Source: Phytophthora hibernalis
Taxonomy: Eukaryota; Oomycota; Peronosporomycetes; Peronosporales; Peronosporaceae
Length of the DNA stretch: 64,000 nucleotides
Direction: 5' to 3'
Assembly (NCBI GenBank): GCA_012656075.1
Contig: JAAKBF010000168.1
Span: 792,017-856,016, forward strand
Shown here: one piece after another, positions 45,598 to 58,820 of the stretch
Numbering within the stretch: position 1 is the stretch's first letter
Layout of the letters: each line of letters starts with the position of its first letter
Notes under the pieces: model-generated
What the model saw: the letters and a program-made list of their open reading frames with translations, nothing else
Database searches by the model: none
What the model was told of the DNA's origin: nothing
Program-made: the position numbers and the translations under genes

Positions 45598-45917
45598 GCT
45601 GATTGACGTGTCTGGTGCTTTGGATTGAGATTCTGCTGCTGCAGCGGCGTGAAAATGCCTGCTAGTTTGTGGTTAGAAGAGAGGAGAGATGGGAGACGAG
45701 ATGGTGGACCTCTCTTCCCGTCTCTTGGCGGCTGTTGAAGGAATATATTTGATGCTTCACTTGTTGAGAGCCTGTGCCATTCACTGCAGTTTTCAGTGAA
45801 CTCCATTGCTGCTATGGCTTCGTTCCTGAATGACCTTGCGATCTTCGATCTGGAGACAGCGCAGGAAGTACGTTGAAGACCTGAAAGCTGCATCCTCTCA
45901 ACCAGCAGCATCAACGT
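45598..45917. other. intergenic region, nothing recognised
   Basis: This 320-bp stretch lies between the converging stop codons of eIF1 and mL43. Only short unsupported frames are present. Confidence 0.4.
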
Positions 45918-46493
45918 CTACGTGCGGTCGCTGATCTTGAACTCCGGGAAGTCGAGGTCCGGCTGCCAGATGCCCTGGATCGTCGGGCGCTTCGAGATCA
46001 CCGGCTTCTTGATGTGCGTCATTTTGCGGCCGCTAGAGTTGCGAAGACGCTCCAGCTGAAGAAAAATCACACGACAAAAATCATTTAGCAAAGCACCATA
46101 AGGGAGCAACAATACGAGTCCGGTCCGGCCAGTATTGCGCTATTGCTTGTGTCAATCGCTCACCTGGCTCATGATGAAGGGGATGTCCTGGTTCTTGATG
46201 TCGCTGACCTTGCGCTCATTTGTCACTGCAATTAGGCGTCCAAAACTTCGTTTTAGCACCCCATTTAACCTCTGCAACAGCAATTATCACTGCCCACAAC
46301 GCACCGTAGTCGCCGACGAGGACGGGGTGGCGCGCGCCCTGAGCTCCGTCTCGAACTGCACCTGCGGGTTGGCCTCCACGAACTTAAGGAAGCGGTCGTC
46401 GGCCAGGAGCTGACGCACGTGGCGACTGCTGCCGCCGTGCTGGCAGTAACGGATCGTCACCTGCTTGAGCTGCCACACACCCTTGGTCGCCAT
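45918..46493 (-). CDS. MRPL43: mitochondrial ribosomal protein mL43
   Basis: A large-subunit mitoribosome protein with the thioredoxin-like L51/S25/CI-B8 fold. Three exons (46493-46305, 46225-46164, 46055-45918) give 129 residues once a single missing base in the GC dinucleotide run near 46335 is counted. The start MATKGVWQLKQVTIRYCQHG and the following GSSRHVRQLLADD and NPQVQFETELR are typical of mL43, and exon 3 ends DFPEFKISDRT. Introns are 79 and 108 nt with GT-AG ends. Its start codon lies 166 bp from the ATR start, in divergent orientation. Confidence 0.88.
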
Positions 46494-46659
46494 CTTAGTT
46501 TTTCGATTCTGTGGTCGGCCAGGCGTTGACGTCGGACTTAGTGCGATACAATCAATGTCCACCACATCATCGATGTACACCGCACTACATGTACTGCAAC
46601 ATCCCCTTAAGTACGTTGAAGCAGGAGTGATGGTCTTCCGCATTAGCCACCAACTTGCC

Positions 46660-49600
46660 ATGGCGACGTACGCGCCGCCGGCCGAAGACGCGGAGAAGAG
46701 CGACGTGGGCAGCTTGCTGAGGCTCGTCCGCGCGCACCAGCGGCAGCATGAAGACCGCACGTACGACTCCGGCTCGCCCGCGGCTATCCGCCGTTGCAAG
46801 ACGATGCTGACCAAGCTGCGGAGGCTGCTGCCCAAGATTATGCGCACGCTGGCGACGGAGAAGGCGGTTCCGGTGCTGCAGGACCTCTGCCAGCTGTTGA
46901 CGCTGCTGCTGGGTGGAGACGCGTGTCCGCACTCCATGACGCTCTTCATGGAGAGCAACGCGGGGGCTTCTCGCGCTTCTGACGACGTTTCGGCCTCAGG
47001 TTTCCCGTCCTACCCGACGCTGGCCACGATGCTGTTCCACATGGTGTCGTTCTACACGAATGAGAGACTACGACAGGCCCAGAGAGACGTCTGTGACGTG
47101 ACGCTGCAGATGGTGCTGTTCTTGCAGCGGAACGACGTGTACGGGTTCGTCCACTTCTTTCGGGACACGGTGTTGCTATTGGAGGACAGTTTCTTGCTGG
47201 AGGAGTCACTGAGAAGTAGAAACACGACGGACGTGTTCCCTGTAGGAGCGAATATTGCGTGCTACTTGGACACGGCGATCCATGTGTACCAAGATGCAGA
47301 TGGACCACTCGGTGCGAAAAGCACGGCTACGTTGTGCGGATGCATGCCGATTACGGATATGAACCAGCTTTACGAACGTAGAGAGCAGTTGAAGCAGATG
47401 CTGCCTTCGATTCAAGTGGGCTCATACGGCATGGTTGTGGCTCTCCGACAGTCGGTGATTGTGCTAGCGGATCGAATTGTCCGTGATCACCACGTGATGG
47501 TTGAAGGTGATCAAGCTTACGATAGGCTATGTCAATTAGTGGAATTATTTATCGTAAAGAATGAAGCGCTGGTTAAAAGCGCTGGAGAAGCATACGTGAA
47601 CGGAGCTGTTTCCAGTCAAGACGCCGATGAAGTCACACGAAGCACGCTTCGACTACTTCACACGATGCTGGAGGTCAGCGTACCTTCAGAGAGGCGGTTT
47701 ATTCGCTTAACGCTGATATACTTGAAGTCCAGCTTGATCCATGAAACTAACCCTCGGATACTTAAAGTGAGTGCTGCCATTCTTGAACTGATTGGGGAAG
47801 CGTATCCGCATCTCTCTACGTTTGCCACAGATGTACTCTGGCCGCCTTTCGAAACATGGGTATCTGGGAACATGCATCTAGTTTGCGGGGCTGCTCGTGA
47901 AAGCAAAACTAGCGCGGAAATGATTTGGAAGTCGGTGCTTTCGGTGTTGCGCGTATATATTCGCCAGTCCAATATCTCGTCCCCCTCATCATTGTTTGTG
48001 GATTTATTGGAGATCATCGACATTAGGGTATTAAGCCCGTCAATTCGGTCGAGCGTCATTGATGGCGTTCATCGTGTGCTGTCAACGAAGGATGTGTTGA
48101 TGAAGGTGGTTCGCTTTATTTCGAAAAACTGGCGAACAGCGGGTCCGTCACGACCAATTCAACTCGATCAAGCAGCATAGCTCGCAAGCGAAAGCGAAGT
48201 GACATGTCTGTGGATGAGCGAAAATCGTCGTCTGGCTGGCACCGCCAGAACAATGGCGAGCTGCATGAAAATTGAGTCGGTGGATTCTCGATCTAATCTC
48301 GATTGGAAGTGGCACAGACCGTAAAAGTATTGTTGCCATTTCGACAAGCTTACGGATCATTTTACCTCTTCGTCACTACATTGTGGCTTTTGTGCGCCTA
48401 GAAAGTTTTGCCATATTCCGCGCACTGCTTCAGCGTGTGGATTTGGTTGTGAATACTCATGCACCGTCGTTTACGGCGCTTACGAGCGATTATTTGGACC
48501 TATGGCTAACCTTGCTTCGCTATTTTGATGACCACGAGCTGGAAAAGTATCGAGATCTATTAGCCAAGGTCATTGAGAGCGTCGAGATACAACAGATACT
48601 TGCACAAAGTATTGAACGGGACAAAACTTTTGTAGCACCAGATTGTTGGGAGTATGTCGACTTCTTAAAACTGTACCAGCAGCACCCAAAATGCCACGAC
48701 ATATCCCCATCAGAGAGGCTAGTTGAAGTCTCATACGACTGCGTCCGTAGCGCAGACATTGTGCTTGATGCTCTTTTCCAGAAACCTGCAGCCCTGCGCG
48801 GTCCAATTCTGGTATACTTTGTGTGGTCACGTCCGACGACGCTTAATGTCGCCGGTGAGGATTTTTGGCGGAATGCTCTTCCCTGGAAAGTCGCCTATCG
48901 GGCAATATTGCAGGATACGTTACTTGATGCGGCAGTGTGCTCCTATCTTGCTATGACTCCCCTTCTAGCATTTTTTGTCGTTTGCGGGTCGCTAACATCG
49001 CCGAAAAAGATGGTTACCTGCATCGTAGAAGCTCTTGGCGACAAGATCCAACGCACGGGGTCGGTATCAATTTCGTCAGCAATAATCCAAGTATGTGGAG
49101 CAGTGTTATGTGCAGTGGCATACGGCCAAGCATCAATCAGTGTCGTGAATCATCTCGGCAAGGAAACTTGCGATGGTGCTTGCCGCCCTAAGAGTTGCGA
49201 ATGCCGAAAAAGTGGAACCAGTTTCGATTTGATGCCCATTCCACTAGCTCTGTTCGAGCCCATAATTTGTGATGCTGCGGCCAGTACTGCCGAAAACGTG
49301 CGTGTTGTACAAATCTATGCGATGTCCAGCGTATTTGAGCATTGTGAGGTTGACCTGGGAAAAGATTCATCTGGAATGCGATTTGTCGAGCTCCTTTTGA
49401 ACGGTTTTGAAAGCCCATCAGGCTTTGTCCGTCAAGCCGTTCTAGAGTCCATTGTCCAGCACCCACGACTTCTCGATGCCATGATTGATCCAGCAAAGGA
49501 TGGTTCTGTTGGTCTGATGGATCGATTGGATGCTCTTTTGACTGCAGCAGCAGAAAGGTCTGACGACAGTGTGATCATGACCACAATGCTGATGTCGGGT

Positions 49601-52600
49601 ACCATTGGTTGTGAGTGTGTCTTGCAGCCAGGTGACCGCGGAGATAATTGCGCGTGGATTCTCCTGCGTTTGGTCTCTTTGTGGAACCAATTCCAGATTA
49701 CGAATCGCTTGAAATGTGCGGCGACAGCTTACGACCAGATTTGCCGCATCATGGCTCACCACCGGATGTCATGGAGACGATTATGCGTTGATTTTCCCGA
49801 GTTGCTCTACTTTCCGATTGTTGACGAGTTGTTAGAGACTCAGACACTTGAGTTGTTTCTCCGCACATTCATGAAAATTGACGCAAGAATGTTTTTGAAA
49901 GCCGGTGCCCGTTACGTACTTCCGAAGTTTGTAGTCAATCAAAACGAACGGATGCTGCGCGCGTACATTAATGAATACAACGGCACAGTGGAAGATATTG
50001 CAAGGGCTGACAATGGCCCGGAAGGGGAGCAACCGATGACTATCGCTAATTTTCTCTTGAATAATCTCGATTATGTGCTGAAGGACCTTCTTATTCACCA
50101 GGTACAGGCAGTCTCAAACAGTAATCGTTTGGCAGAATGGGAGTTTTTGTTTAAGTTCTTGCCAGAAAATTTGACTGTCTGTGATGCGATTACACGTTCC
50201 CCGCTGCGGTTGATGAATTTGCTAGCTTGGGAGCTTGGCGGTTCACAGTATCGTATGGCTAAGAGAGCGATACGAGAGGTGTCAAATTGGTTAAATGAAG
50301 TTTCTCGGGAGGTGGAGACGATTGAACAAGTGACAAGTTTACAACCTGGAGAGGGATATATGCCTGGACAGTACTTTTTAAGCATCATGACGGCTTTAGG
50401 CAGTCGCATCAGCGGTAAGGGTGCCATTGAATTGAAGATACGGGCCATAAAAAGTATTGACCGATTACTGGAACTTTATAGCTGCGGCTCAGGCTATTCT
50501 GAGAGTACCCAGAGTAACGGGGTCGTCGATCCTTTGTTCCTAAAGTGATGGCCACTCTAAAGGTCGGTCTCACAGAATGTGAACTACAAGTGCATGCAAT
50601 CCAAGCATGGGGAAATTTCTTGCGAATGCTGTCAACGAAAGCTCTGGAGGCGAATTTAAGCTCTATTATTGCCAGCCTGCTTCCGTGTCTTGGATACGAG
50701 TCCTCGGCCATTTTGCTTGAGGATGGATCCATGAATGGTAGTCAATGCTGGAATGTTGAGACTCTTGACCATCTGAAGAATGGTGACCATGGGCTACCGG
50801 TAGTCGGATCTTCAGGCAGAGATAACATTCAATCAAAATGCTTGGCAGCAGCTGTGGAAGTTCTCAAATACCTGCTCATCGAAAAGAGAGTTGAACTGAC
50901 ACCAGCGTTCCCGAAGATTCCGTTGCTACCGTCCATTCCCGAACTCGACGAGATCTACGTTGTCCTGTACGAGGAAGATGGTGATCCAAGATGCCGACCA
51001 TTACGTGAATACCTGATGAATCTTTCAACCTACGTCAATCATCTCGACATGGCTGTTCGTGAAATGGCGTTGACGCAATTGTTAAGGTGCTTGATTGTCC
51101 GTGGATCTGAGTTAGAAGCCCTGATGCAGAATGAAGGAGACATATATGTCGATCCATCGCTTGCCAATGTGGTGCTGTCTGTTTTACAGCTTTTGAGGAC
51201 AGAGAGCCACGAGCCTATAAAATTGCTCTGCGCGCGGTGCTTGGGAGCCTTGGTGCAATCGATGGCGCCCGCGTGCCATTAAGCATGTTTACACGGCAGG
51301 CGGACCGCAAGGAACTGCTGCTGTCGGAAAAGAAAAAGTGAATCCAAAGATCGAATATTCGACTAAGGATTTAGCCTGTGCGCTAATAGAGACATGGTTG
51401 GTGAAGGAACTACGTGCGGCACCCGAGAACACTGACTCGTTAGCTTTTGCAATCCAGGAGCTTCTGAAGTTTTTGGCGGAACTGACAGCCGATCCACAGC
51501 ATAGTGGTCTAAGCTTGGCATCAACGACTACTTTTGTGCCGCCTTTTAAAACGAGGAAGGACCCCGAGTCCCCATGCCTGAATGGATGAAAAGAAGATTT
51601 GAGCGGAAAGACGTCCTTCAGTTCGTTGAGCCGTATTGGTCAACAAACTACTCTTTATTAGGCGGTAGATCGTCACATCACACTAATAGTGGATCCGACC
51701 ATCGTTCATCAGCAAGTGCTGACCAAAAGTTGCACGCTGCACACGATGATATTTCGTTTTATGAAACCTATGGAACATCATATGAAGAATGGCTGTTGAT
51801 GTGGTGCCGGCGATTGATTCACCTGTCTCAGCCGCCAGAACGGAAGATTTTTTGTCGTGTAAAACTGCCCTCGCAACGTGCCCCCAAATATCCCGATTTT
51901 TGCTGCCGTATTTGATACAGAATGTCCTTCGGTCGGGAAGATCTGAAGTTGGTGAGGAGCTTAAGAAAGAGATTATGGCAGTGTTGAATGACCAGGACTG
52001 CGGTATTTTAATGGACGATATCCTAATGGCACCGCCTGAATCTGAGCACACAAATGACTCAGTGACAAGTGTCGGCAGCACATCTGAAAACGCTGTTGGA
52101 GAATATTTCCGTCGCCATGACCAGTGCTCCCAAACCATTTTCTCGACAATCGATGAACTCAATGAATGGATTTGGACCAGCGAGAAAAAGCGCCTCGCAC
52201 TCAGTGGTAGCACTGCCAGCCGCCAGACATCAGCTTCTGGGCGTTCTGACATGCCCTCCGAAATGGATGACCACGAAAAGGAGTATCTGGAAGAGTTTTT
52301 AAAGAAATCCCGAGCCGCTCACTTTCAAACGCGGCATACCAAATCAAGGCATACGCCCGAGCTATCCAATATTTTGAAGTTTATCTGCGACAACAAGAGT
52401 TTACACCTACGGAATCAAGTGACAGCAATATTGATATGGCGTGGCCGGTCCACCTGTCTTTGATATCAAATAATGCATTTTATCTCCAGCAGTTGTATAA
52501 GAGCGTGGACGAACCGGATGCACTTATCGGTTTGGCAACGCTGCGCCGCTTATACGACACGTACCGGCATAATGAAAGCGGAGGGGACCTGCACGGTGAG

Positions 52601-55600
52601 GACCAAGAGGAGGGGCTCAACCTCACTGATTTGATGCATCAAATTATTGATCACGAACAACTTGCCCAGTGGGAAGATGCGCTAGCATGCTACGAACAAG
52701 CTATCCAAGAAATCCAGTCTGCTCTATCGTCTAGACCGACTCGAATGTCTTTCAGCCAACATACGATGCTGCAGCCTCCTGCGGAGGTGTTGGATGCAGA
52801 CGCACACAAGGACCCTGATACGCTTAAGCCTAAGCTCTATTCTGGAATGATTGGCTGTCTCATCCAGCTAGGGCGGCTTGAAAGCGCGCTGCAGCACATT
52901 AACGGGATTGTTACACAAGAACCTCAATTCATGGCTACGATGTACCCTTTTGCGCTTGAATGCTCTTGGCGACTATCGCGATGGGGCTTCTTACAGATCT
53001 GCTGAGTGCGGAGAAACAGAACCCGCTACTTGTTTCATCGAGCAGTTCATCTGATGGAGGACGGCTGAAGGGTTTTGCTGTCTCACAACTGATGCTGGTG
53101 CGCGTTCTCCATAGTTTACATAGTGGGCAGCAAGATGATTTCCAGCGCCACCTGGAAGCAGCACGACTAGAAGTGATGGGGCCACTCGCCGCAGCGTCCG
53201 CGGAATCATACCAACGCGCGTATCCACTTCTTCATCAGCTCCACTTCCTGCACGAGGCTGAACAAGGATTTATATTTCTAAAAAAGACGAAGGAGTATGA
53301 AGATGAGCTGGAGCGACGTAGTCTTCTGTGGCGAAAACAAACGCCTTGGAAAATGCGGTATGATTCCATCGCAACACCGCTCAAATACCGTGACCCGATA
53401 CTCGCACTTCGCCGGGTAATTCTTCATGAGGCAGATTTACGAAACGAAGTATCAGAGAACTGGCTTCTGTACGCGAAGTTAGCTAGAAAAGAAGGATTTA
53501 TTCGCACTGCTGCAAGTGCAGTGATGCATGCTGAAGCAGTGGACAACCAGTACGTACTGATAGAAAAAGCCAAGCTGTTGGTGAGTCAGGATCGAATGTA
53601 CGAGGCCTTGCAAATTCTCGAGCCAGTTGATATTGATGTGTCTACGTTGGACTTTGACGTCGAAGACCCTCACCTCTGCGCGAAAACCCTACTTTTGGCG
53701 ACCAATTGGATGCAGGAGTCAGGCCAGCGTCAAGGCAAAAGGTGATCGAGCGGTATCAAGCTGTCATTCACTTTGATCCCACGTGGGAGAAAGGTTATTT
53801 CTTTCTGGCTAAATACTACGAGTACTTGCTGAATGTACGCCACCCGGATGCTTTAAGTGGGTCTGTGGGCACTGACGAGGCTGCTGATCTTGCACTGGAT
53901 TCGGTTTTTCGTGCGCATTTGATTAATTTGATGAAGAACTATGTGCTAGCGCTGGCACACGGAACAAAGTTTGTATTCCAGTCGCTTCCCCGACTGCTGA
54001 CGCTATGGTTCGAGTATGGTGAGATATTTTACGCCAGTTCTTCCAGTGGGCGAACAAGCAACAAAATAAACAAGGCCATGCGGCAAATTGAGAACAATCT
54101 GAGCCAGTCAAGCCCTGAAGAGCTAATTCTGACTGCTATCGGCAATGTGATAGATGAAGCCACCAAGTCATTGCCAGCGTACGAGTGGCTTGTGTGCTTT
54201 CCACAGGTGATATCTCGCATTTGCCACCCCAACCCAGTTGTCGTCGACGGCGTCAAGAAAATCATGATCAGGGTGCTCTTGGCTTACCCTACACAGGCTA
54301 TGTGGCCACTATTGGGCCTTTCGCGATCATTGAATAGCCAGCGAAAAGTCGTGCGCGCGAAATCATCTCCAGCACACAGCAGCAGTTTGTTTCGAATGGT
54401 CTTAAAGAGATTGCAGATAGCTTCTCGGAGGGAATGCGAATGGCCGAAGAGCTCATTAGTCTCGCGGGCCATGACCCCGGTAATCAACGCAAGATCCATA
54501 TTCGACTGAGCCGGATTCGAACAAAAATTCTCGTACCAATCCAGGCGGCATTGACTACGATCCTGCCGGCATCGGGGCTTGCCCTCGCGATGAGCATCAT
54601 GTTGCCTTCTCATCGAACGGCCAAGTTTATATCAAGGCATTTAGTGATAAGGCTGATGTGATGATGACAAAGGAAAAGCCCAAGCGCATCGAAGTTTTGG
54701 GCAGTGATGGCCAAATGTATCCGTTTCTCTGTAAACGTGAGAAGACTGGCGATCTTCGGAAGGATGCACGCATGATGGAGTTCAACTCGATGATCAACAA
54801 ACTTCTTCAGAAAGATCGAGAAGGCCGGAAGCGCAAACTCCGATTGCGCACGTACGCGGTGGTGTGTCTGAACGAAGAGAGCGGACTGATGGAGTGGGTG
54901 CGATATACGAAGGCTATGCGGCAGCTTATCGGTCAGATCCACAAGACCGAGCGTGGCTACATACAGCCTGTTCGGTTGACGCATATCAAAGAACAGTATC
55001 TCGACATGCAAAATAAGTACGCGCAAGATCCGTCAGCGATGGCGCGGTGCTACCGTCGCGAGATACTTTCGCGGCCGATGTTCACTCCGAGGTTTCACCA
55101 GTGGTTTTACAATAATTTTGCCGACCCGACCGCGTGGTTTGAGGCTCGGCTAGCATTCGCACGGTCGGCCGCCGTTTGGTCTATGGTGGGGCACATTGTT
55201 GGTCTAGGCGACCGACACGGTGAAAACATTTTGATCGACTGCACCACCGGCGAGTGCGTGCACGTGGATTTCGACTGCCTTTTCGATAAGGGACTCAAGT
55301 TGGCAAAGCCCGAAATCGTTCCATTCCGTCTGACGCCCAACATTATTGATGCTTTCGGAATCACAGGTTATGAAGGAGTGTTCCGTCGGGTCAGCGAGGT
55401 GACGATGCATCTGCTTCGAGAAAACAGTGAGACGCTGCGAAGCGTGCTTGAGTCGTTCATCCACGACCCATTGGTCGAGTGGGGCCGTCGTGGCAAGGCG
55501 ATTCAGAGTAGCAGTGGATCGACCAAAAAAGCATTGAAATCTCAAGCGAGCGCAGCAAAGCGGAGACGCGCCTTGTACTCACGACCATCGACGACCGACT

Positions 55601-55784
55601 GCGGGGCATCTACAACTTAGGCGACGCTATCCGGCCGCTCGTGTCATCGTCTCACCGCAGCATCCTGCCAGACAACGAACCACTGCCGCTTTCAGTGCAA
55701 GGCCAAGTGGACAAGCTCATTCACGAGGCCACGTCGCACGAGAACCTCGCTCAAATGTACATCGGCTGGATGCCGTTCCTGTAG
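46660..55784 (+). CDS. ATR: ATR-type checkpoint kinase (PI3K-related kinase)
   Basis: ATR senses replication stress through RPA-coated DNA and phosphorylates checkpoint targets in the nucleus. The product is a helical-repeat giant with a FAT-like region, then the kinase domain: IEVLGSDGQMYPFLCK, DLRKDARMMEFNSMINKLL, catalytic loop GLGDRHGENIL (55203-55235), VHVDFDCLFDKG (DFG-equivalent DFD), EIVPFRLTPN, and a C-terminal FATC ending ENLAQMYIGWMPFL. DLRKD, the FRLTPN segment and this FATC match ATR better than ATM, mTOR or DNA-PK. A basic stretch (IARKRKRSD, near 48190) may be a nuclear signal. No intron is needed. Thirteen single missing bases, all shifting in the same sense, split it; restored, it is 3045 residues. 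Confidence 0.92.
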
Positions 55785-55922
55785 ACGAATAGATCACTTT
55801 CGTAATATACCGGTATTGGTAATTTACAACCTGTAGAAACACTTCATTCGACATTCATACGGATCCAGTCAAGAATTTAAAACCGTAAATTATCGATCAA
55901 ATCATTTTTGACCGCGAGTTTG

Positions 55923-57286
55923 ATGGAGGTGATCGCGGTCGGTACGGCCGCCATCGACGTGGTTCACGAAGTGGCCAAGTATCCGGAAGGTCCGTTCCTT
56001 TGTCATGCACTTAATGTGCAGTAGTTTTTGCTTATCCTCGTGTAAAAATACAGAAGACACCAAGGTTCGAAGCGATAGTTTTCATCCAGTGGTAATTTAC
56101 TGAAAATGCTCATACCGCCTGTACCCGAAGGCGCGATCACTTGCAACGTGGAAGTGCAGGGGTGGAAATGCTGCGAGCGCATTGGTAAGCGTCATTTACT
56201 ACTTCAAAAGTGAATACTACAGAAACTAATGCTATTGGTGTTTGTAGGTTGTCTGCTCCCAACTTGGAGGTCGAAGTTGGTGGTTAAGCACGTCGACCGA
56301 CCCGGCAACAGACAACGACGCCGCGTTCATTCATTCTGATATGGCTGCCTTTGGGGTAGACTGTTCGTTGGCAGTCATTGAGAGGGAAGGATCCATGCCC
56401 GTGTCGGTGGGTGTTGGCATTTCGTTCAATTTCTAATTTGATGCCTACCTTACTTACGTTTGTGAGTGAATTGCGCAGTACATTCTGTCAAGTCGAGCAA
56501 CAGGCTCTCGGACGATTGTCCACTCGCGGACTATCGCGGAACTGAGCTGCGAAGCGTTTGCGAAACAATTGGAGCGGTATTTGAACGAGGTCAGACAAAA
56601 TGCGAATGCGCCTTTGTGGCTGCACTTTGAAGGACGCAACATGGAAACGGTCAGGCAAATGATGCTGCACGTGCGAGCTAGCGCACCTCATGCGAAAATT
56701 TCCGTCGAGATTGAGTTCCCAAGATACCCATGGAGTCTTGCCAAGACGTAAGATCAATGTCGTTTGGGAGGAGATATAGTAACAGTAAGGATGCCAGCTA
56801 GGATCTGACTTACTGGCATATGTGTTGCTGTCCTATAGGCTGGCGTCGCTCGCAGACTACGTATTCATATCCAAGGACTACCTTCGTGACAACGTGAACC
56901 TTTCGAGCGCACAGGAGTTCTTTGACAGAATTCTAGATCAGCAATGGGGCGAGAAATGGGATCAGTGGGTGAAGGCATTTATTTGTCCCTGGGGTCCCGA
57001 AGGTGTTTACTATCTCGAGATGACAGGATCAATGGCTCATCATATCCCCACTACTCGACTTGACCGCGTCGTGGAGTCCAACGGAGCAGGGGATTCTTTC
57101 ATTGGCGCCACTCTTGCGGGTTTGTCGCGTGGCAACGTCCCCCTTCACCTCGTTATGAAGACGGCATGTGACATAGCGACAACCAAGTGCTCACAGCATG
57201 GATTCAAGCTTCCTGAGGACAAGATTTCGATGTGGCAGCAGAACCTCGATCATCCGGAAGATATGGGCGATGTAGATGGTGCATAG
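55923..57286 (+). CDS. KHK: ketohexokinase-like PfkB sugar kinase
   Basis: Ketohexokinase phosphorylates fructose at C1; PfkB relatives share the fold. Six exons: 55923-55989, 56054-56064, 56131-56184, 56248-56406, 56479-56747 and 56839-57286. They join to an intact 335-residue frame. Landmarks are AVGTAAIDVVHEVAKYPE, WKCRGGNAASA (substrate region), ILSSRATGSRTIVHSR, EFPRYPW and the catalytic ESNGAGDSFIGATLAGL with the Gly-Ala-Gly-Asp anion hole and base. Exon 2 is an 11-nt microexon, supported by alignment length with known KHKs and by normal intron sizes on each side (64 and 66 nt). Substrate specificity cannot be read from the sequence. Confidence 0.87.
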
Positions 57287-57377
57287 TTTGCTGGGCTGAT
57301 CTCTGTGCTGGATATCACATTTAATTCTTACCTTCGAATTTGTGTGTATCGGATGTATTTCGTGACTAGCGGAAAAG

Positions 57378-58758
57378 ATGCCACTTTTCCTTGATCAAGA
57401 TCGCTATGCGCAGGTCGACTCACTGGATCTCGCTTCTGCAACGCATTGCGTGACGTCCGAGGTGGAATTGGAGCTGAACTGCGTACAGCATCCTACTAAC
57501 AAACAGTCAGACCCAGAACACCTTTTTATTGTGGCGCTTCTTCCGACTTTTATTGAGGATGACGATGGAGATATCTTCGTACCTCGAAGACAAGCAAAAA
57601 GCGAAGGAAATCATCTGGACAAGTAGATGATGTTAACGAGGCCTCGCTTCCAGCCAGCAATGCCACGAGGGGTACAGAAACTACATTCGTATTGGGGGCA
57701 CGCAGTCGCACAACGTGGGATACTGCAGGGACACAGCTTTGGCGAGCAGCATTCCTGTTGGCGGAATACATCTACAGCGCCCCGGTTTGTTTGGCTATCC
57801 GGATATAATTCTTGAAGCATTCGCTTATATTGACGCCTGCACATACTAATAATTATTGTTGCAGAATATTTTCAAGGAACAAGTTGTTCTTGAACTGGGC
57901 TGCGGAATTGGTAAAATCTAGCTTGGTGTGACAGACCCGCAGATTTGGCAAACTAACTGTATTTCATGCAACAGGCTTCACATCAATCGTAGCCTCCAGA
58001 ATGAGCCGCTGTGTGTACGCGACAGACTCGGATGAAAACGCGCTTCTCCTAGCCGAGGGGAACACCAAACGCAACCATCACGTACAAAACGCTATGCCAC
58101 GATCAATTAGATCAGAGCACATGCTTTACTGATGCTGTGTGCTTTTTTGCAGGGAAATTTGAAATTCCGCCTGCTGAATTGGGATGATAGCAGCTTAATA
58201 TCGGCACCCGGTGACATTTTGCCTACATCATTTGGTTGGACACGTAGCGATCAAACAGAACTAAAAGATCTGACTATCATTATCGCGAGGTACGATGGGT
58301 TTTAACTTCTACTCCGTGTTCACGATATTGATGCTGGATTGTATCTACATTCGTCTTCATAGTGATGTCTTCTATGATGGTGTCACGACAACTCTCTTCT
58401 TGCGTGCTCTTCACCGCTTGATGCTTCAGCACAGTAGCGCGAAAACGTACGTGTCGTTGGAACGCCGTTCAGTCTTCTCCGCTGCAGCTATGCGAGTCAT
58501 CTCGTTAGGATACGATACTTTTCACGCGCATATTTGCTTCCATGAACCAAGAAGTTGCCACACTCACGTCCGTGACAATCAAGTGCGCTGTCTAATATGT
58601 TCTGCTGAGCGCCCCACAAGTACTGGAAGAGATGATGAAGAAGATTTTCTCCGGTTTATCGCGCACGAAATCGACATCGGTGACTTCCTCAGCGCTTCAA
58701 ATACGACAGGCTGTCAACTCTGATGCTCTGGGTGATCGATGCCGTTGTTATCTGCTGA
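57378..58758 (+). CDS. METTL22: METTL22-like protein lysine methyltransferase
   Basis: Seven-beta-strand methyltransferases of this group methylate lysines on other proteins. Five exons (57378-57784, 57865-57910, 57975-58081, 58153-58289, 58363-58758) give 364 residues if one base is missing near 57615 and one near 58690. The SAM motif is VVLELGCGIGFTSIVAS, followed by the acidic YATDSDEN, the LNWDD segment and ASDVFYDGVTTTLF (the D-V-x-Y-D post-motif). The product ends FKYDRLSTLMLWVI, close to the METTL22 C terminus. The unusual donor GTTTGT at 57785 removes an apparent extra frame break. It lies 91 bp after the ketohexokinase gene. Confidence 0.82.
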
Positions 58759-58820
58759 CATGGAAACTGAAGACGAAATATTGTTTTGACCAGTTCGGCT
58801 CATCTTACAAACTAGATAAT

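Noticed and set aside
46660..55784. Programmed ribosomal frameshifting in ATR
   Set aside because: Thirteen shifts at unrelated sequences without slippery-site plus pseudoknot patterns, and the same kind of shift in unrelated genes; missing bases explain all of them.
57785..57864. Second frame break in METTL22 after the LLAEYIYSAP segment
   Set aside because: A GTTTGT donor and TTGCAG acceptor remove the stretch as an 80-nt intron and join SAP to NIFKEQVVLELG in frame.
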